Positions 22,006-29,178 of a DNA stretch of 37,602 bases are shown here, piece by piece. How positions within the stretch are numbered: the stretch's first letter is position 1; each line of letters starts with the position of its first letter. This DNA is from a virus: the IMG/VR virus record IMGVR_UViG_3300017958_000027, positions 1-37,602 of that record; one strand, 5' to 3'. The notes beneath the pieces were generated by a model. It worked only from the letters and a program-made list of their open reading frames with translations. It was not told where the DNA came from and ran no database searches. The position numbers and the translations under genes are program-made.

Positions 22006-23797
22006 TTTCTACCTTTACTAATTTTCCTAATTCTGGCAAATATAAGTATTCAATATCACTTTTTCCTAAAGTATAAAATGCATTTTCTAATGTTTCAACT
22101 AACGGATCTCCACCTAAGTTAAAACTTGTATTGAATACAATAGGACATCCTGTTTTATTTTTAAATGCTTTAATTAATTTATAATAATTAGGATTTTGTT
22201 CTTCATTTACTGTTTGAATTCGACACGTTCCGTCTACGTGAATAATAGCAGGAATCTTTTCTTCAATACCAGGTTGACAGTTTACAGCATACATCATTGT
22301 AGGAGAAGATTTCATACCTCGTAGGTCAAACCATTCGTGTACATCTTCTTCTAAAATACTACCTGCAAACGGACGGAAATATTCTCTATGTTTAACACTG
22401 TTAACAAAATCTTTACCGTCTGGATCTGTTGGATCATAGAGTATACTTCTATTACCTAATGCTCTAGGTCCATTTTCTGAACGTCCTTGAAAAATTGTTA
22501 CAATATTTCTGCTAGTAATTAAATCAACAACATCTTCGTCTGTTGCATCAGTAACCTCTGCTCCATATTCTTCGCATAATTTGTTAACATCTTCGATAGT
22601 AATATTTTGTTCAGGACCTAAGTATACAGTTTCTGCTTGTGGATAAACTTCAGTATCTTTAGTAATACTTCTATATGCCCAAAGTGCTGCACCCATTGCG
22701 GTGCCGCCGTCATTAGACACTGGTTCAACGTAAATGTTAATTCCTTCTTCTTCTAACTCTTTTAAGTAAAAATAGTTAGCAACACAATTTAAGCCATAGC
22801 CGCCACTAACTACTACATTTTTACAACCACTAATTTCTACAGCAAATCGAATAACATCTGCTGCTGCTTTTTGTGTTTGTTTTTGGATAGCGTATGCTAA
22901 ATCTCTTCTATTTTGTAGTAGAGTTGCATCACCTCGGGTCTCTGGACGCTCTCTTAAAAACTCATATAATGATTCATTAACAATTGATCCATTTGGATAT
23001 CTAGGAATAAACAAATTTCTGTTACTTAACGGAGTTGGCCAACTTGCATTACTGTCAAACACTTCTGGAATTTCAGGATTTTCTTTTCCGTATGGAAATA
23101 ATCCCATTGTTTTGCCAGCTTCGATAGCGTCCCATCCGCAATACTCAGTAACCGCTTCGTAACATTTTACAATTCCTGCTCTATCTGATAATGATGCTTG
23201 ATAAGATCCTGTATTGTTTCCAAAAATGTCAGTGTCAGGTCCTTCTTCTGCAATAGTAGGCAAATAGTCTTTACACCCTAGTGTTTTATATAATGTTTGA
23301 ATGTTATCAGGATAAGAGCATTTGTAAATAGTTTCAGTTTCCCACATATATCTAGGTTCACCTTGCATATCAATTGGAAAACAAGTTCCTGCACCGTCAA
23401 TAATTACTGCTGTTGCTTCTTCAAATCCTGATCTATAAAATGCTAAACTGGCGTGCATTTTGTGATGCAGCTTTGCAACATCGATAACTTGTGGATGACT
23501 ATCCCAAGGATGTCCGTCTTCAATTAGTCCTACCTTTCTAGCAAGACCTGTGTATATATCTTCATTTGTGTAGTCTAGTCGCCCGGCAGTATCATTTAAT
23601 TCCTGTGTGTGAGAAATTACCATATAGTCTAGCTTGTCTGTGTACTCTAAAATTTTTAAAATAGATGCTAAAGGACCACCGTCGTATTTTTTACGGGTAA
23701 GTCTTTCTTCTTCTATAGAAAAAACAATTTCGCCGTCTTTTAATAAACATACTCCTGCATTGTGTCCTCTTGCAACACCAGCAATCCACAAACTCAT
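21998..23797 (-). CDS. NodU/CmcH-type O-carbamoyltransferase
   Basis: A 599-aa enzyme of the TobZ/NodU family, which uses carbamoyl phosphate and ATP to carbamoylate a hydroxyl of a sugar or antibiotic. The N-terminal Kae1-like domain starts WIAGVARGHNAGVCLLKDG. It has the metal-binding histidines H111, H112 and H115 (KLHHKMHASLAF) and IIDGAG (132-137), with VVSGGYGLNCVAN further on. The C-terminal domain has GRSENGPRALGNRSIL and FRPFAGSILEED, typical of the family, and CPIVFNTSFNLGGDPLVET near the end. The start at 23797 is chosen over an in-frame ATG 39 bases upstream because AAGGAGGTCA lies just before it and it overlaps the preceding stop (TAATG). It probably decorates the heptose-containing glycan. 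Confidence 0.92.
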   Translation of the reverse strand: MSLWIAGVARGHNAGVCLLKDGEIVFSIEEERLTRKKYDGGPLASILKILEYTDKLDYMVISHTQELNDTAGRLDYTNEDIYTGLARKVGLIEDGHPWDSHPQVIDVAKLHHKMHASLAFYRSGFEEATAVIIDGAGTCFPIDMQGEPRYMWETETIYKCSYPDNIQTLYKTLGCKDYLPTIAEEGPDTDIFGNNTGSYQASLSDRAGIVKCYEAVTEYCGWDAIEAGKTMGLFPYGKENPEIPEVFDSNASWPTPLSNRNLFIPRYPNGSIVNESLYEFLRERPETRGDATLLQNRRDLAYAIQKQTQKAAADVIRFAVEISGCKNVVVSGGYGLNCVANYFYLKELEEEGINIYVEPVSNDGGTAMGAALWAYRSITKDTEVYPQAETVYLGPEQNITIEDVNKLCEEYGAEVTDATDEDVVDLITSRNIVTIFQGRSENGPRALGNRSILYDPTDPDGKDFVNSVKHREYFRPFAGSILEEDVHEWFDLRGMKSSPTMMYAVNCQPGIEEKIPAIIHVDGTCRIQTVNEEQNPNYYKLIKAFKNKTGCPIVFNTSFNLGGDPLVETLENAFYTLGKSDIEYLYLPELGKLVKVENV

Positions 23798-24819
23798 TAG
23801 TGACCTCCTTGATGAACTACGCCGTGCGTTGGGCAAACTTGACCATCTTGTTGCTGCATTTCTGCAGGCGGCCTTGGCGCACTTCTTTTTGATTTTCCTG
23901 TTTGTTCTTTAATTGATTTTACAATATCATTAACGTGTTCTTTACTCATATTCATAGCTTTGTCATTAATTCTGTCAGGCTCTTCTTCTAAACTAACTCT
24001 AATAGGACTGTAAACTCTTCTACCGTCTCCAATATCAAAAATTGTAACATCTTTATCATTTACATAAGACGTATTAATTGGAAAAGTACTGCCAGTAACA
24101 ACTGTTGCCTTTGTTCCTAATGCCTTTGCTACGTGTTGTCCTACACTATCGCAGCCTAAGAAATGATCAGCTTCTGCAATAACACCAGACCATATTCTTA
24201 AGTCAGGAATTTGAGGCTGCGCTAATGGTGTTTCATTTTGATTTTCTTCATACAGATCTAAGTGTATTTCACTCATAATAATAACACCATATTCTTGTTT
24301 TAATTGATTTGCTACAGCAAGCATATCTTCAACTCTAAAACTTCTTGACGTTTGATCAATTAAATTTTGTTCAACTCCTCTACCAAATGGCTGAATAACA
24401 ACTACTTTATCAAATCCTGTAACGCCTCTAACCTCGTCAACAACTGACTTGCCTTGTGCAAGTTCTGCTTTACTAAGATTAATAGTCGGCGAAGGAAGTT
24501 CTCGAATTCCTTTTTTATTGATTTCAATATCAAACGCTTGCGCAATACTACATTTTTGATTATAGTATTCCCAGACTCTATAAGGTTCAGGACTTACACA
24601 ATTTCTATCTTTAATAAATTGTTCAAATAATCCTTTATGCCAAGTGTCGTATGCACGTTTGTGAAGTGTAGGATGTCCTTTGTAAAAATCCATACCACCT
24701 TCGCATACAATAATAAAATCATCATCAGGATTTTCTTTTTCGTACAATTCAAAGGCAGGTATTGATGTTACAACACGGCCTGCGCCGCCGTTGATAAAAA
24801 ATGCTGTTGATCGTGTCAT
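23797..24819 (-). CDS. GT9-type glycosyltransferase (heptosyltransferase-like)
   Basis: A 340-aa GT-B enzyme. The N-terminal GGAGRVVTSIPAFELY (11-26) corresponds to the 'GDxLxxxPA' loop of ADP-heptose:LPS heptosyltransferases. VVVIQPFGRG (139-148) opens the second Rossmann half, and ADHFLGCDSVGQHVAKALGT (217-236) followed by VVTGST is the nucleotide-sugar site of GT9. The last 35 residues form a Pro/Gln-rich tail ending CPTHGVVHQGGH, a possible small metal site. With HldE, HldD and GmhB nearby, ADP-heptose is the natural donor. The acceptor may be host LPS core or a virion protein. It has a perfect TATAAATA late promoter. Confidence 0.78.
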   Translation of the reverse strand: MTRSTAFFINGGAGRVVTSIPAFELYEKENPDDDFIIVCEGGMDFYKGHPTLHKRAYDTWHKGLFEQFIKDRNCVSPEPYRVWEYYNQKCSIAQAFDIEINKKGIRELPSPTINLSKAELAQGKSVVDEVRGVTGFDKVVVIQPFGRGVEQNLIDQTSRSFRVEDMLAVANQLKQEYGVIIMSEIHLDLYEENQNETPLAQPQIPDLRIWSGVIAEADHFLGCDSVGQHVAKALGTKATVVTGSTFPINTSYVNDKDVTIFDIGDGRRVYSPIRVSLEEEPDRINDKAMNMSKEHVNDIVKSIKEQTGKSKRSAPRPPAEMQQQDGQVCPTHGVVHQGGH

Positions 24820-24845
24820 TAAGGTACCTTTTTGTAATTACAAAA

Positions 24846-24853
24846 TATTTATA
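24846..24853 (-). promoter_or_regulatory. Perfect T4-type late promoter TATAAATA of the glycosyltransferase operon
   Basis: The minus strand reads CTATAAATATTTTG, followed by a leader of about 20 bases including the palindrome TTGTAATTACAA and a weak AAGG, then the ATG at 24819. It is preceded by a terminator, so this operon starts a new transcript. Confidence 0.7.
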
Positions 24854-24887
24854 GTACACTTATTTGTGCAATTACAAAAGTGGTTTC

Positions 24888-24914
24888 AAAAATAAAGGCA
24901 GTAAGAACTGCCTT
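24888..24914 (-). terminator. Rho-independent terminator of the fibre cassette
   Basis: AAGGCAGT / ACTGCCTT (24914-24907 and 24902-24895, minus strand) is a perfect 8-bp stem with a TCTT loop, followed by TATTTTTG. It ends the fibre transcripts after the chaperone-like gene. Confidence 0.82.
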
Positions 24915-24938
24915 CATTTATCTTCTTAAAATTTTATT

Positions 24939-25736
24939 TTAAGTATTTGGCTCGTCGTAATCAGTTTCACCAAAATCAATTAATGTTGTTCTAGGAAGCA
25001 TTGAATCTACAAGAATTTGTGGAATTCCTGCATCTTCCATTGCTTGAGGAAGATCTCTTAGTAACTGTCTATACCTTTCTAACTCAGCGACTTCGTCTGC
25101 TTTACTGTCGCCTAATGCCTTTAATGCAAGGTATTGTGCATCAGTATTTGCAAGTAACTTCATTCTGTGTTCTCTAATTTGAACCCAGGTTGGAGCTGGA
25201 CCAATTATGTCTTCCATAGTATTTTTTACTAATACAATTTTTTTAGTTTCAAAATCCCAGTAAGAACGCTGATCACAATATAACTCATCTGGGTGTATAG
25301 GATAAGGATATTCAAAGTTTTCATAACCCGGTGGTGATTCAATAATTTTTTGACCAACTTCGTGTATATAATCTTCAGCATCCATAAAGTTATTATGATA
25401 ATCACTTAACACTTCTGCTGCTAGGGGATCTTCAGCGCAATCAAATTTAATTAAACTTGTTTCTTCGGCTGGTTCAAATTGAACCTCGTCTGGAAGTTCA
25501 AAATCTCTATATACACGTTCAAACTGTCCAGTTTCCTTGTCTGCAAAAAAGTAAAGATACTTTGGACCAATATACACAGTTTCAATAGTGTCTGTATTAT
25601 CCCAACCATCTAAATAGTTGTCATTTGGACATTCATAACTGTATTCAACTTTAATCCATTCAGTACCGTGCTCGTCAGTCATTTCAATGTCATCAATTTC
25701 AACACCTAAATTTGTTTTTATATCTATTGTTGCCAT
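24939..25736 (-). CDS. Tail-fibre assembly chaperone-like protein
   Basis: A 265-aa acidic protein. Residues about 180-235 have the pattern of phage tail-assembly chaperone C-terminal domains: W-x-x-(I/V)-R-x-x-R-x-x-L-L-x-x-T-D, seen as PTWVQIREHRMKLLANTD, and later RYRQLLRDLPQ. The N-terminal 170 residues are acidic, Tyr-rich and probably β-structured. I do not recognise them; they include DNYLDGWDNTDTIETVYIGP. It is the last gene of the fibre cassette, 4 bases after the stop of the Cys-rich gene, where fibre chaperones usually sit. It probably helps fold or attach the Cys-rich or S74 fibre. The position relative to the terminator supports a complete gene. Confidence 0.65.
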   Translation of the reverse strand: MATIDIKTNLGVEIDDIEMTDEHGTEWIKVEYSYECPNDNYLDGWDNTDTIETVYIGPKYLYFFADKETGQFERVYRDFELPDEVQFEPAEETSLIKFDCAEDPLAAEVLSDYHNNFMDAEDYIHEVGQKIIESPPGYENFEYPYPIHPDELYCDQRSYWDFETKKIVLVKNTMEDIIGPAPTWVQIREHRMKLLANTDAQYLALKALGDSKADEVAELERYRQLLRDLPQAMEDAGIPQILVDSMLPRTTLIDFGETDYDEPNT

Positions 25737-25740
25737 ATCA

Positions 25741-26604
25741 TTAACTCCAAGTAATTCTTACTAATCCTGGCATACCAGGTGTTCCTAAGCAGAAACATAT
25801 AAAGTTACCACACCAAGATTTCATATTACTCATACCGCCCATTGCAATAAGTCTAAATCCTCTACAACAACTTGCACATCCACAGTATGTTCTACTGTTA
25901 CCTAAGTAATAAGAGTGTTGGTTGTTTAAACCATATGATTTACTTGTAAACTGTTGTCTTGAGTTACAATCACAGTTACCTCTTGACTTATAAAAGTTTG
26001 GTTCGCCACCTAAGTCTGCGTGATCCCATTTACAACCTATACAAATACCTAAGTTACAGAAACCTTCAGTTCTGTTTGCTTGGTTGTTACATTCACAAGT
26101 ACAATAAATTGTATAAGCACCTTGGCCGCCTGGCATACAAGTACAGCATAATCCTGCACCACTAACCCAAGATGCACAACCTCTAGGTCCTTGACAACAA
26201 CCAGTAAAACAACCACAACCGTTATTGTTTGTACCATTGCCGCCAGCGCCAATACAGTAGTTGTATCCGCACCCTGGAACAAATTGTCCATCAATTCTTC
26301 TAATTGTTTTTCGACCGTAGTATCCGCCAAATGAGCCACAAGAAGCAATGTCACATCTACAGCTAAAGCAGCAGTGTCCTGAACCTGAGCCTCCCCCGCT
26401 CCATACTTCAAATGTAATTACTGACGCACAAGTACAAGCAGACCAAGTGCCGCAACGTCCGCAGTGTGCTCGACACCTATGAGTACCGTTACATATTAAG
26501 CAGGTGTTGTAGCACTGGAACATTCCGCCTGCAACTTGCCCTTGTGATCTTTGACAAGTACCGTCTGGAAATCTAATTCCGTCACTATATAAACAGGTTG
26601 CCAT
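25741..26604 (-). CDS. Cysteine- and glycine-rich fibre-cassette protein
   Basis: A 287-aa protein with about 40 cysteines, many in CxC, CC and GCG arrangements (for example GHCCFSCRCDIASCGS and TYCGCASCCRG), along with many Gly, Asn and aromatic residues. It begins MATCLYSDGIRFPDGTC, recalling the 'GIxFPDGTxQ' start of many phage fibre proteins, and ends GTPGMPGLVRITWS, a typical end of Gly-rich marine phage fibre proteins. There is no signal peptide. The start is set by AAAGGAGAGG in the end of the S74 fibre gene, and the ATG directly follows that stop. A receptor-binding tip or adhesin like gp38 of other T4-like phages is the best guess. Why so many Cys are kept in a protein made in a reducing cytoplasm is open. 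Confidence 0.65.
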   Translation of the reverse strand: MATCLYSDGIRFPDGTCQRSQGQVAGGMFQCYNTCLICNGTHRCRAHCGRCGTWSACTCASVITFEVWSGGGSGSGHCCFSCRCDIASCGSFGGYYGRKTIRRIDGQFVPGCGYNYCIGAGGNGTNNNGCGCFTGCCQGPRGCASWVSGAGLCCTCMPGGQGAYTIYCTCECNNQANRTEGFCNLGICIGCKWDHADLGGEPNFYKSRGNCDCNSRQQFTSKSYGLNNQHSYYLGNSRTYCGCASCCRGFRLIAMGGMSNMKSWCGNFICFCLGTPGMPGLVRITWS

Positions 26605-28821
26605 TTATGCCTCTCCTTTTAAACTATTTATTTCCGCTTTTAATTCTTTAATTGCTTCTACAAGTAACGGAACAACTCTCTCGTATTGCAATGTTATATA
26701 TTCTTCTCCTGAAATGCTGTTACCATCTAAATCTCTATCAAACGGAGCATCGTGAATAATTTCTGGAAGAACTTTTTGAACTTCTTGAGCAATTAAACCT
26801 ACTTCTGTTTTTTCTTTATCAAAGTCATCTGGTGTGTTTTCATTCCAGTTATATGTTACACCGTTAAGTGATAGTACTTTATCTAGTGCGTTTGGAATGT
26901 TTTCAATGTTGGTCTTAAGTCTAGCATCTGAAGTGTTTGAAATAATGTTACCAGTTGCTCTGTGAATACCGCTTGTTTGCGCACCGTCACTTTGTGTTGT
27001 AATCTTAGTGCCGCCGTTGTAGCGCATTTCTGTTTGTGCATTAAACACACCGTAGAACAGCCATTCGTTGTTTGCATCATCGTAAATACCAGTAGCATTT
27101 GCATTATCGTGCATAAACACAACTCGTCCGCCAATGCTATAACCTTCCCAACCGCCGTGTGCTCCACCGTCAATTTGAATTGAACCGTAGTTGCCGCTTA
27201 CTGGTTGGAAGTAGCCGTTGCCTGTGTCACCTAAACGTACACCAGTAGTGTTAATAGTCATTTCACGACTACCACCTGTGTATAAACTGATTGTATCAGC
27301 TTCAAAATCAATGTATGTGTTGGTATCGCCAGTATGTCTAATATAACGTGCAACGTCTAAGTTACCAGTTGCTTCTAGTGAAGTAAATTTACCTGTTGAA
27401 GCAGTTGTAGCACCTACTGACATATTGTTAATAGAGCCGCCGCCTGCTGGCGAAAGTGTAGCTGTACCAGTGCCACTTGGTGAAATTGTTACGTTAGCAT
27501 TTGCTGGCGAAAATCCAACTGTGCTAGTTGCATCTAGTGTAGTAAACTGTCCTGAGCTTCTTGATACGTTACCAATTGGACCTACAAAGCCGCCTCCTGA
27601 ATAAACACGTTTAGCAATACTTGCGCCACCTTCACATCGTAGTGTACCTGTGTCGCCACTGTTATTTGAAGCATCTGTTGTGCCTGTAAAGTCTACAGTT
27701 GAGTTTGCAGTTAGTGTAGTAAATGCACCGCTATTAGCAGTTGAACTACCAATTGGTGTATTTTGAATGCTACCTGCATATATTGCGCCACTAGCACCTA
27801 TACCACCTGTAACAACTACTGTACCAGTTGTTGTATTAGTTGCTGCTGTATTAGCAGTAAATGTTGTTGCGCCATTTGATGCTAGTGTTGTAAATGCACC
27901 TGAGCTACGAGTTGTACTACCAATTGGAGTACTTTGTAAACTGCCGCCGTATATTGCACCGCTTACACCTAAACCACCAGTTACAACTAATGTACCTGAT
28001 GTTGTGCTAGATGATGCTGTATTTGCTGTAAATGTTACTGCACCTGTTGCACCTAAACTTGTAAAGTTTGCTTGTGCAGGGTTACTAGCACCAATGCGCA
28101 TATTAGTAATGCTGCCAAGTGTATCTGAACTAATATTTAATGTACCGCCTGCCCCAATAGTAACATTGCCGCCTGGATCAATAGTAACACTACCAGTTCC
28201 TGTTGGCGACATATTAATTGTTTGGTCTGCTGCTGTAAATTCTAAGTTACCTGGAAACGCTGTTGGTTTTCCTGCTTCGCCTAGTGTAATTGTTCCTGAC
28301 GCAGATGCTAAAATTAAGTTTCCTGTAGGACGGATAGTAGCTGTTGCCCCTGGCTGAATGGAGACAGAACTTTGAGGACTAACGTCTACTGTGCCGGTTC
28401 CTGTTGGTTTAATTTCTACATTGTTGTCTAACGGATTAAGTTCTACTTTTCCGTCTGCATTTAGTACATTATTAAATGTAACTGGTAATTCAAATACTGT
28501 AGTACCAGCTAACGCACTTGTTAGAACGTAGTTGGTGCCATCTGATGTTAACTGGTATGTTGAGTTTGTTGGAATTTCAATCTCAGTACCAATTGTAACA
28601 CCGTTACCTGTAATAGTTCCTGCTGATGTAGCGATAGTGATCATATCACTAGTAGCATTATAAAATGTTTGTCTGCTACCAGGGAAAAATACAGGACTTA
28701 CCATAGTTACAGTATATCCCGGAGTACCAGTTAAACTAATAATTCCCCCTGTAAATGCATAGGTAAAAGTAGTTTCTCCTGTTACTTCCAGTGTCTGTGG
28801 TGCTGTATTATAACGTGCCAT
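26605..28821 (-). CDS. Tail fibre with C-terminal S74 intramolecular chaperone
   Basis: A 738-aa fibre subunit. The N-terminal and central part is β-rich and repetitive, with stretches such as TGTVVVTGGIGASGAIYAGS and IGSSTANSGAFTTLTAN repeated three to four times, plus short triplet motifs (GTGTVDVSPQ, GTGSVTIDPGG) typical of trimeric β-helical fibres. Residues 631-738 are a Peptidase_S74 / intramolecular chaperone domain: SDARLKTNI (Ser and Lys of the self-cleavage site), VGLIAQEVQKVLPE, and the C-terminal coiled coil LVEAIKELKAEINSL. After trimer folding the domain is expected to be cleaved off just before S631. The ribosome site is AGGGGAAA. Confidence 0.9.
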   Translation of the reverse strand: MARYNTAPQTLEVTGETTFTYAFTGGIISLTGTPGYTVTMVSPVFFPGSRQTFYNATSDMITIATSAGTITGNGVTIGTEIEIPTNSTYQLTSDGTNYVLTSALAGTTVFELPVTFNNVLNADGKVELNPLDNNVEIKPTGTGTVDVSPQSSVSIQPGATATIRPTGNLILASASGTITLGEAGKPTAFPGNLEFTAADQTINMSPTGTGSVTIDPGGNVTIGAGGTLNISSDTLGSITNMRIGASNPAQANFTSLGATGAVTFTANTASSSTTSGTLVVTGGLGVSGAIYGGSLQSTPIGSTTRSSGAFTTLASNGATTFTANTAATNTTTGTVVVTGGIGASGAIYAGSIQNTPIGSSTANSGAFTTLTANSTVDFTGTTDASNNSGDTGTLRCEGGASIAKRVYSGGGFVGPIGNVSRSSGQFTTLDATSTVGFSPANANVTISPSGTGTATLSPAGGGSINNMSVGATTASTGKFTSLEATGNLDVARYIRHTGDTNTYIDFEADTISLYTGGSREMTINTTGVRLGDTGNGYFQPVSGNYGSIQIDGGAHGGWEGYSIGGRVVFMHDNANATGIYDDANNEWLFYGVFNAQTEMRYNGGTKITTQSDGAQTSGIHRATGNIISNTSDARLKTNIENIPNALDKVLSLNGVTYNWNENTPDDFDKEKTEVGLIAQEVQKVLPEIIHDAPFDRDLDGNSISGEEYITLQYERVVPLLVEAIKELKAEINSLKGEA
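26608..26931 (-). other. S74 intramolecular chaperone domain (coding)
   Basis: The codons for residues 631-738 of the fibre. The predicted autocleavage lies between T630 and S631, by the rule for this family, in which Ser and Lys of S-x3-(L)-K act together. Confidence 0.8.
27510..28080 (-). repeat. Tandem coding repeats in the S74 fibre
   Basis: Three degenerate copies of a unit of about 60 codons, each with F-T-(S/T)-L, then TxTFTANTA, VVTGG(L/I)G(V/A)SGAIY, and (S/N)TPIGS. They are recognisable at DNA level around 27510-27720, 27720-27900 and 27900-28080. The boundaries are approximate. The repeats probably build the fibre shaft. Confidence 0.7.
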
Positions 28822-28841
28822 TCTCTATTTCCCCTGTCTAA

Positions 28842-29162
28842 TTAAGTTGTCGAAGTTTCGATGCCGTATACAGTTATACCAACGTCATTAGAATTTACAT
28901 TTGCTACTATATTTAGTCCGCCTTGCATAACTAAACCTGTACGCTCAAATACACCGTTTGGAATAATAACTGTATTCCATTCAATCCATTCTTCATCGTT
29001 AGGCGTTGATGTTGTTGCCATTGCCAACTTCATTGAAATTGACGTTGAATTTCTGTTTGTGATTGAGACATTCGCTACAGCATATGTTCCTACCGGTACT
29101 GTATAAACAGTAACATCGGTATTTGCTGTTAAGTCCTGTACTCCTAATCTTCCTGTTGCCAT
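28842..29162 (-). CDS. Small β-rich fibre-cassette protein (106 aa)
   Basis: A 106-aa protein with alternating hydrophobic strands (DVTVYTVPVGTYAVANVSIT, then SISMKLAMATT, GVFERTGLVMQGGLNIVAN, VGITVYGIE). It looks like a single β-sandwich. Similar small proteins accompany fibres in marine T4-like phages, from memory; the function is unknown, and it could be a fibre cap, hinge or decoration. The ribosome site GGAGAAA lies just upstream. It begins 16 bases after the giant fibre stop and ends 20 bases before the S74 fibre start. Confidence 0.65.
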   Translation of the reverse strand: MATGRLGVQDLTANTDVTVYTVPVGTYAVANVSITNRNSTSISMKLAMATTSTPNDEEWIEWNTVIIPNGVFERTGLVMQGGLNIVANVNSNDVGITVYGIETSTT

Positions 29163-29178
29163 TTTAATTTTTCTCCAT

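Noticed and set aside
23798-23836. ATG 13 codons upstream for the carbamoyltransferase
   Set aside because: The extra residues (MPNARRSSSRRSL) are not family-like, and AAGGAGGTCA sits just before the ATG at 23797.
26049-26411. Minus-strand frame of 120 codons overlapping the Cys-rich gene in another frame
   Set aside because: A hydrophobic, low-information translation. The Cys-rich frame has the ribosome site, the abutting start, and fibre-like ends.
27510-28080. Tandem repeats considered as a CRISPR-like or regulatory array
   Set aside because: They are in-frame, degenerate coding repeats of a fibre shaft, with no constant direct repeats or unique spacers.
27767-28357. Plus-strand frame of 196 codons rich in Pro/Val, looking like membrane segments
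   Set aside because: It is the antisense of the Thr/Gly repeats of the S74 fibre. Repetition on one strand produces such long open shadows.
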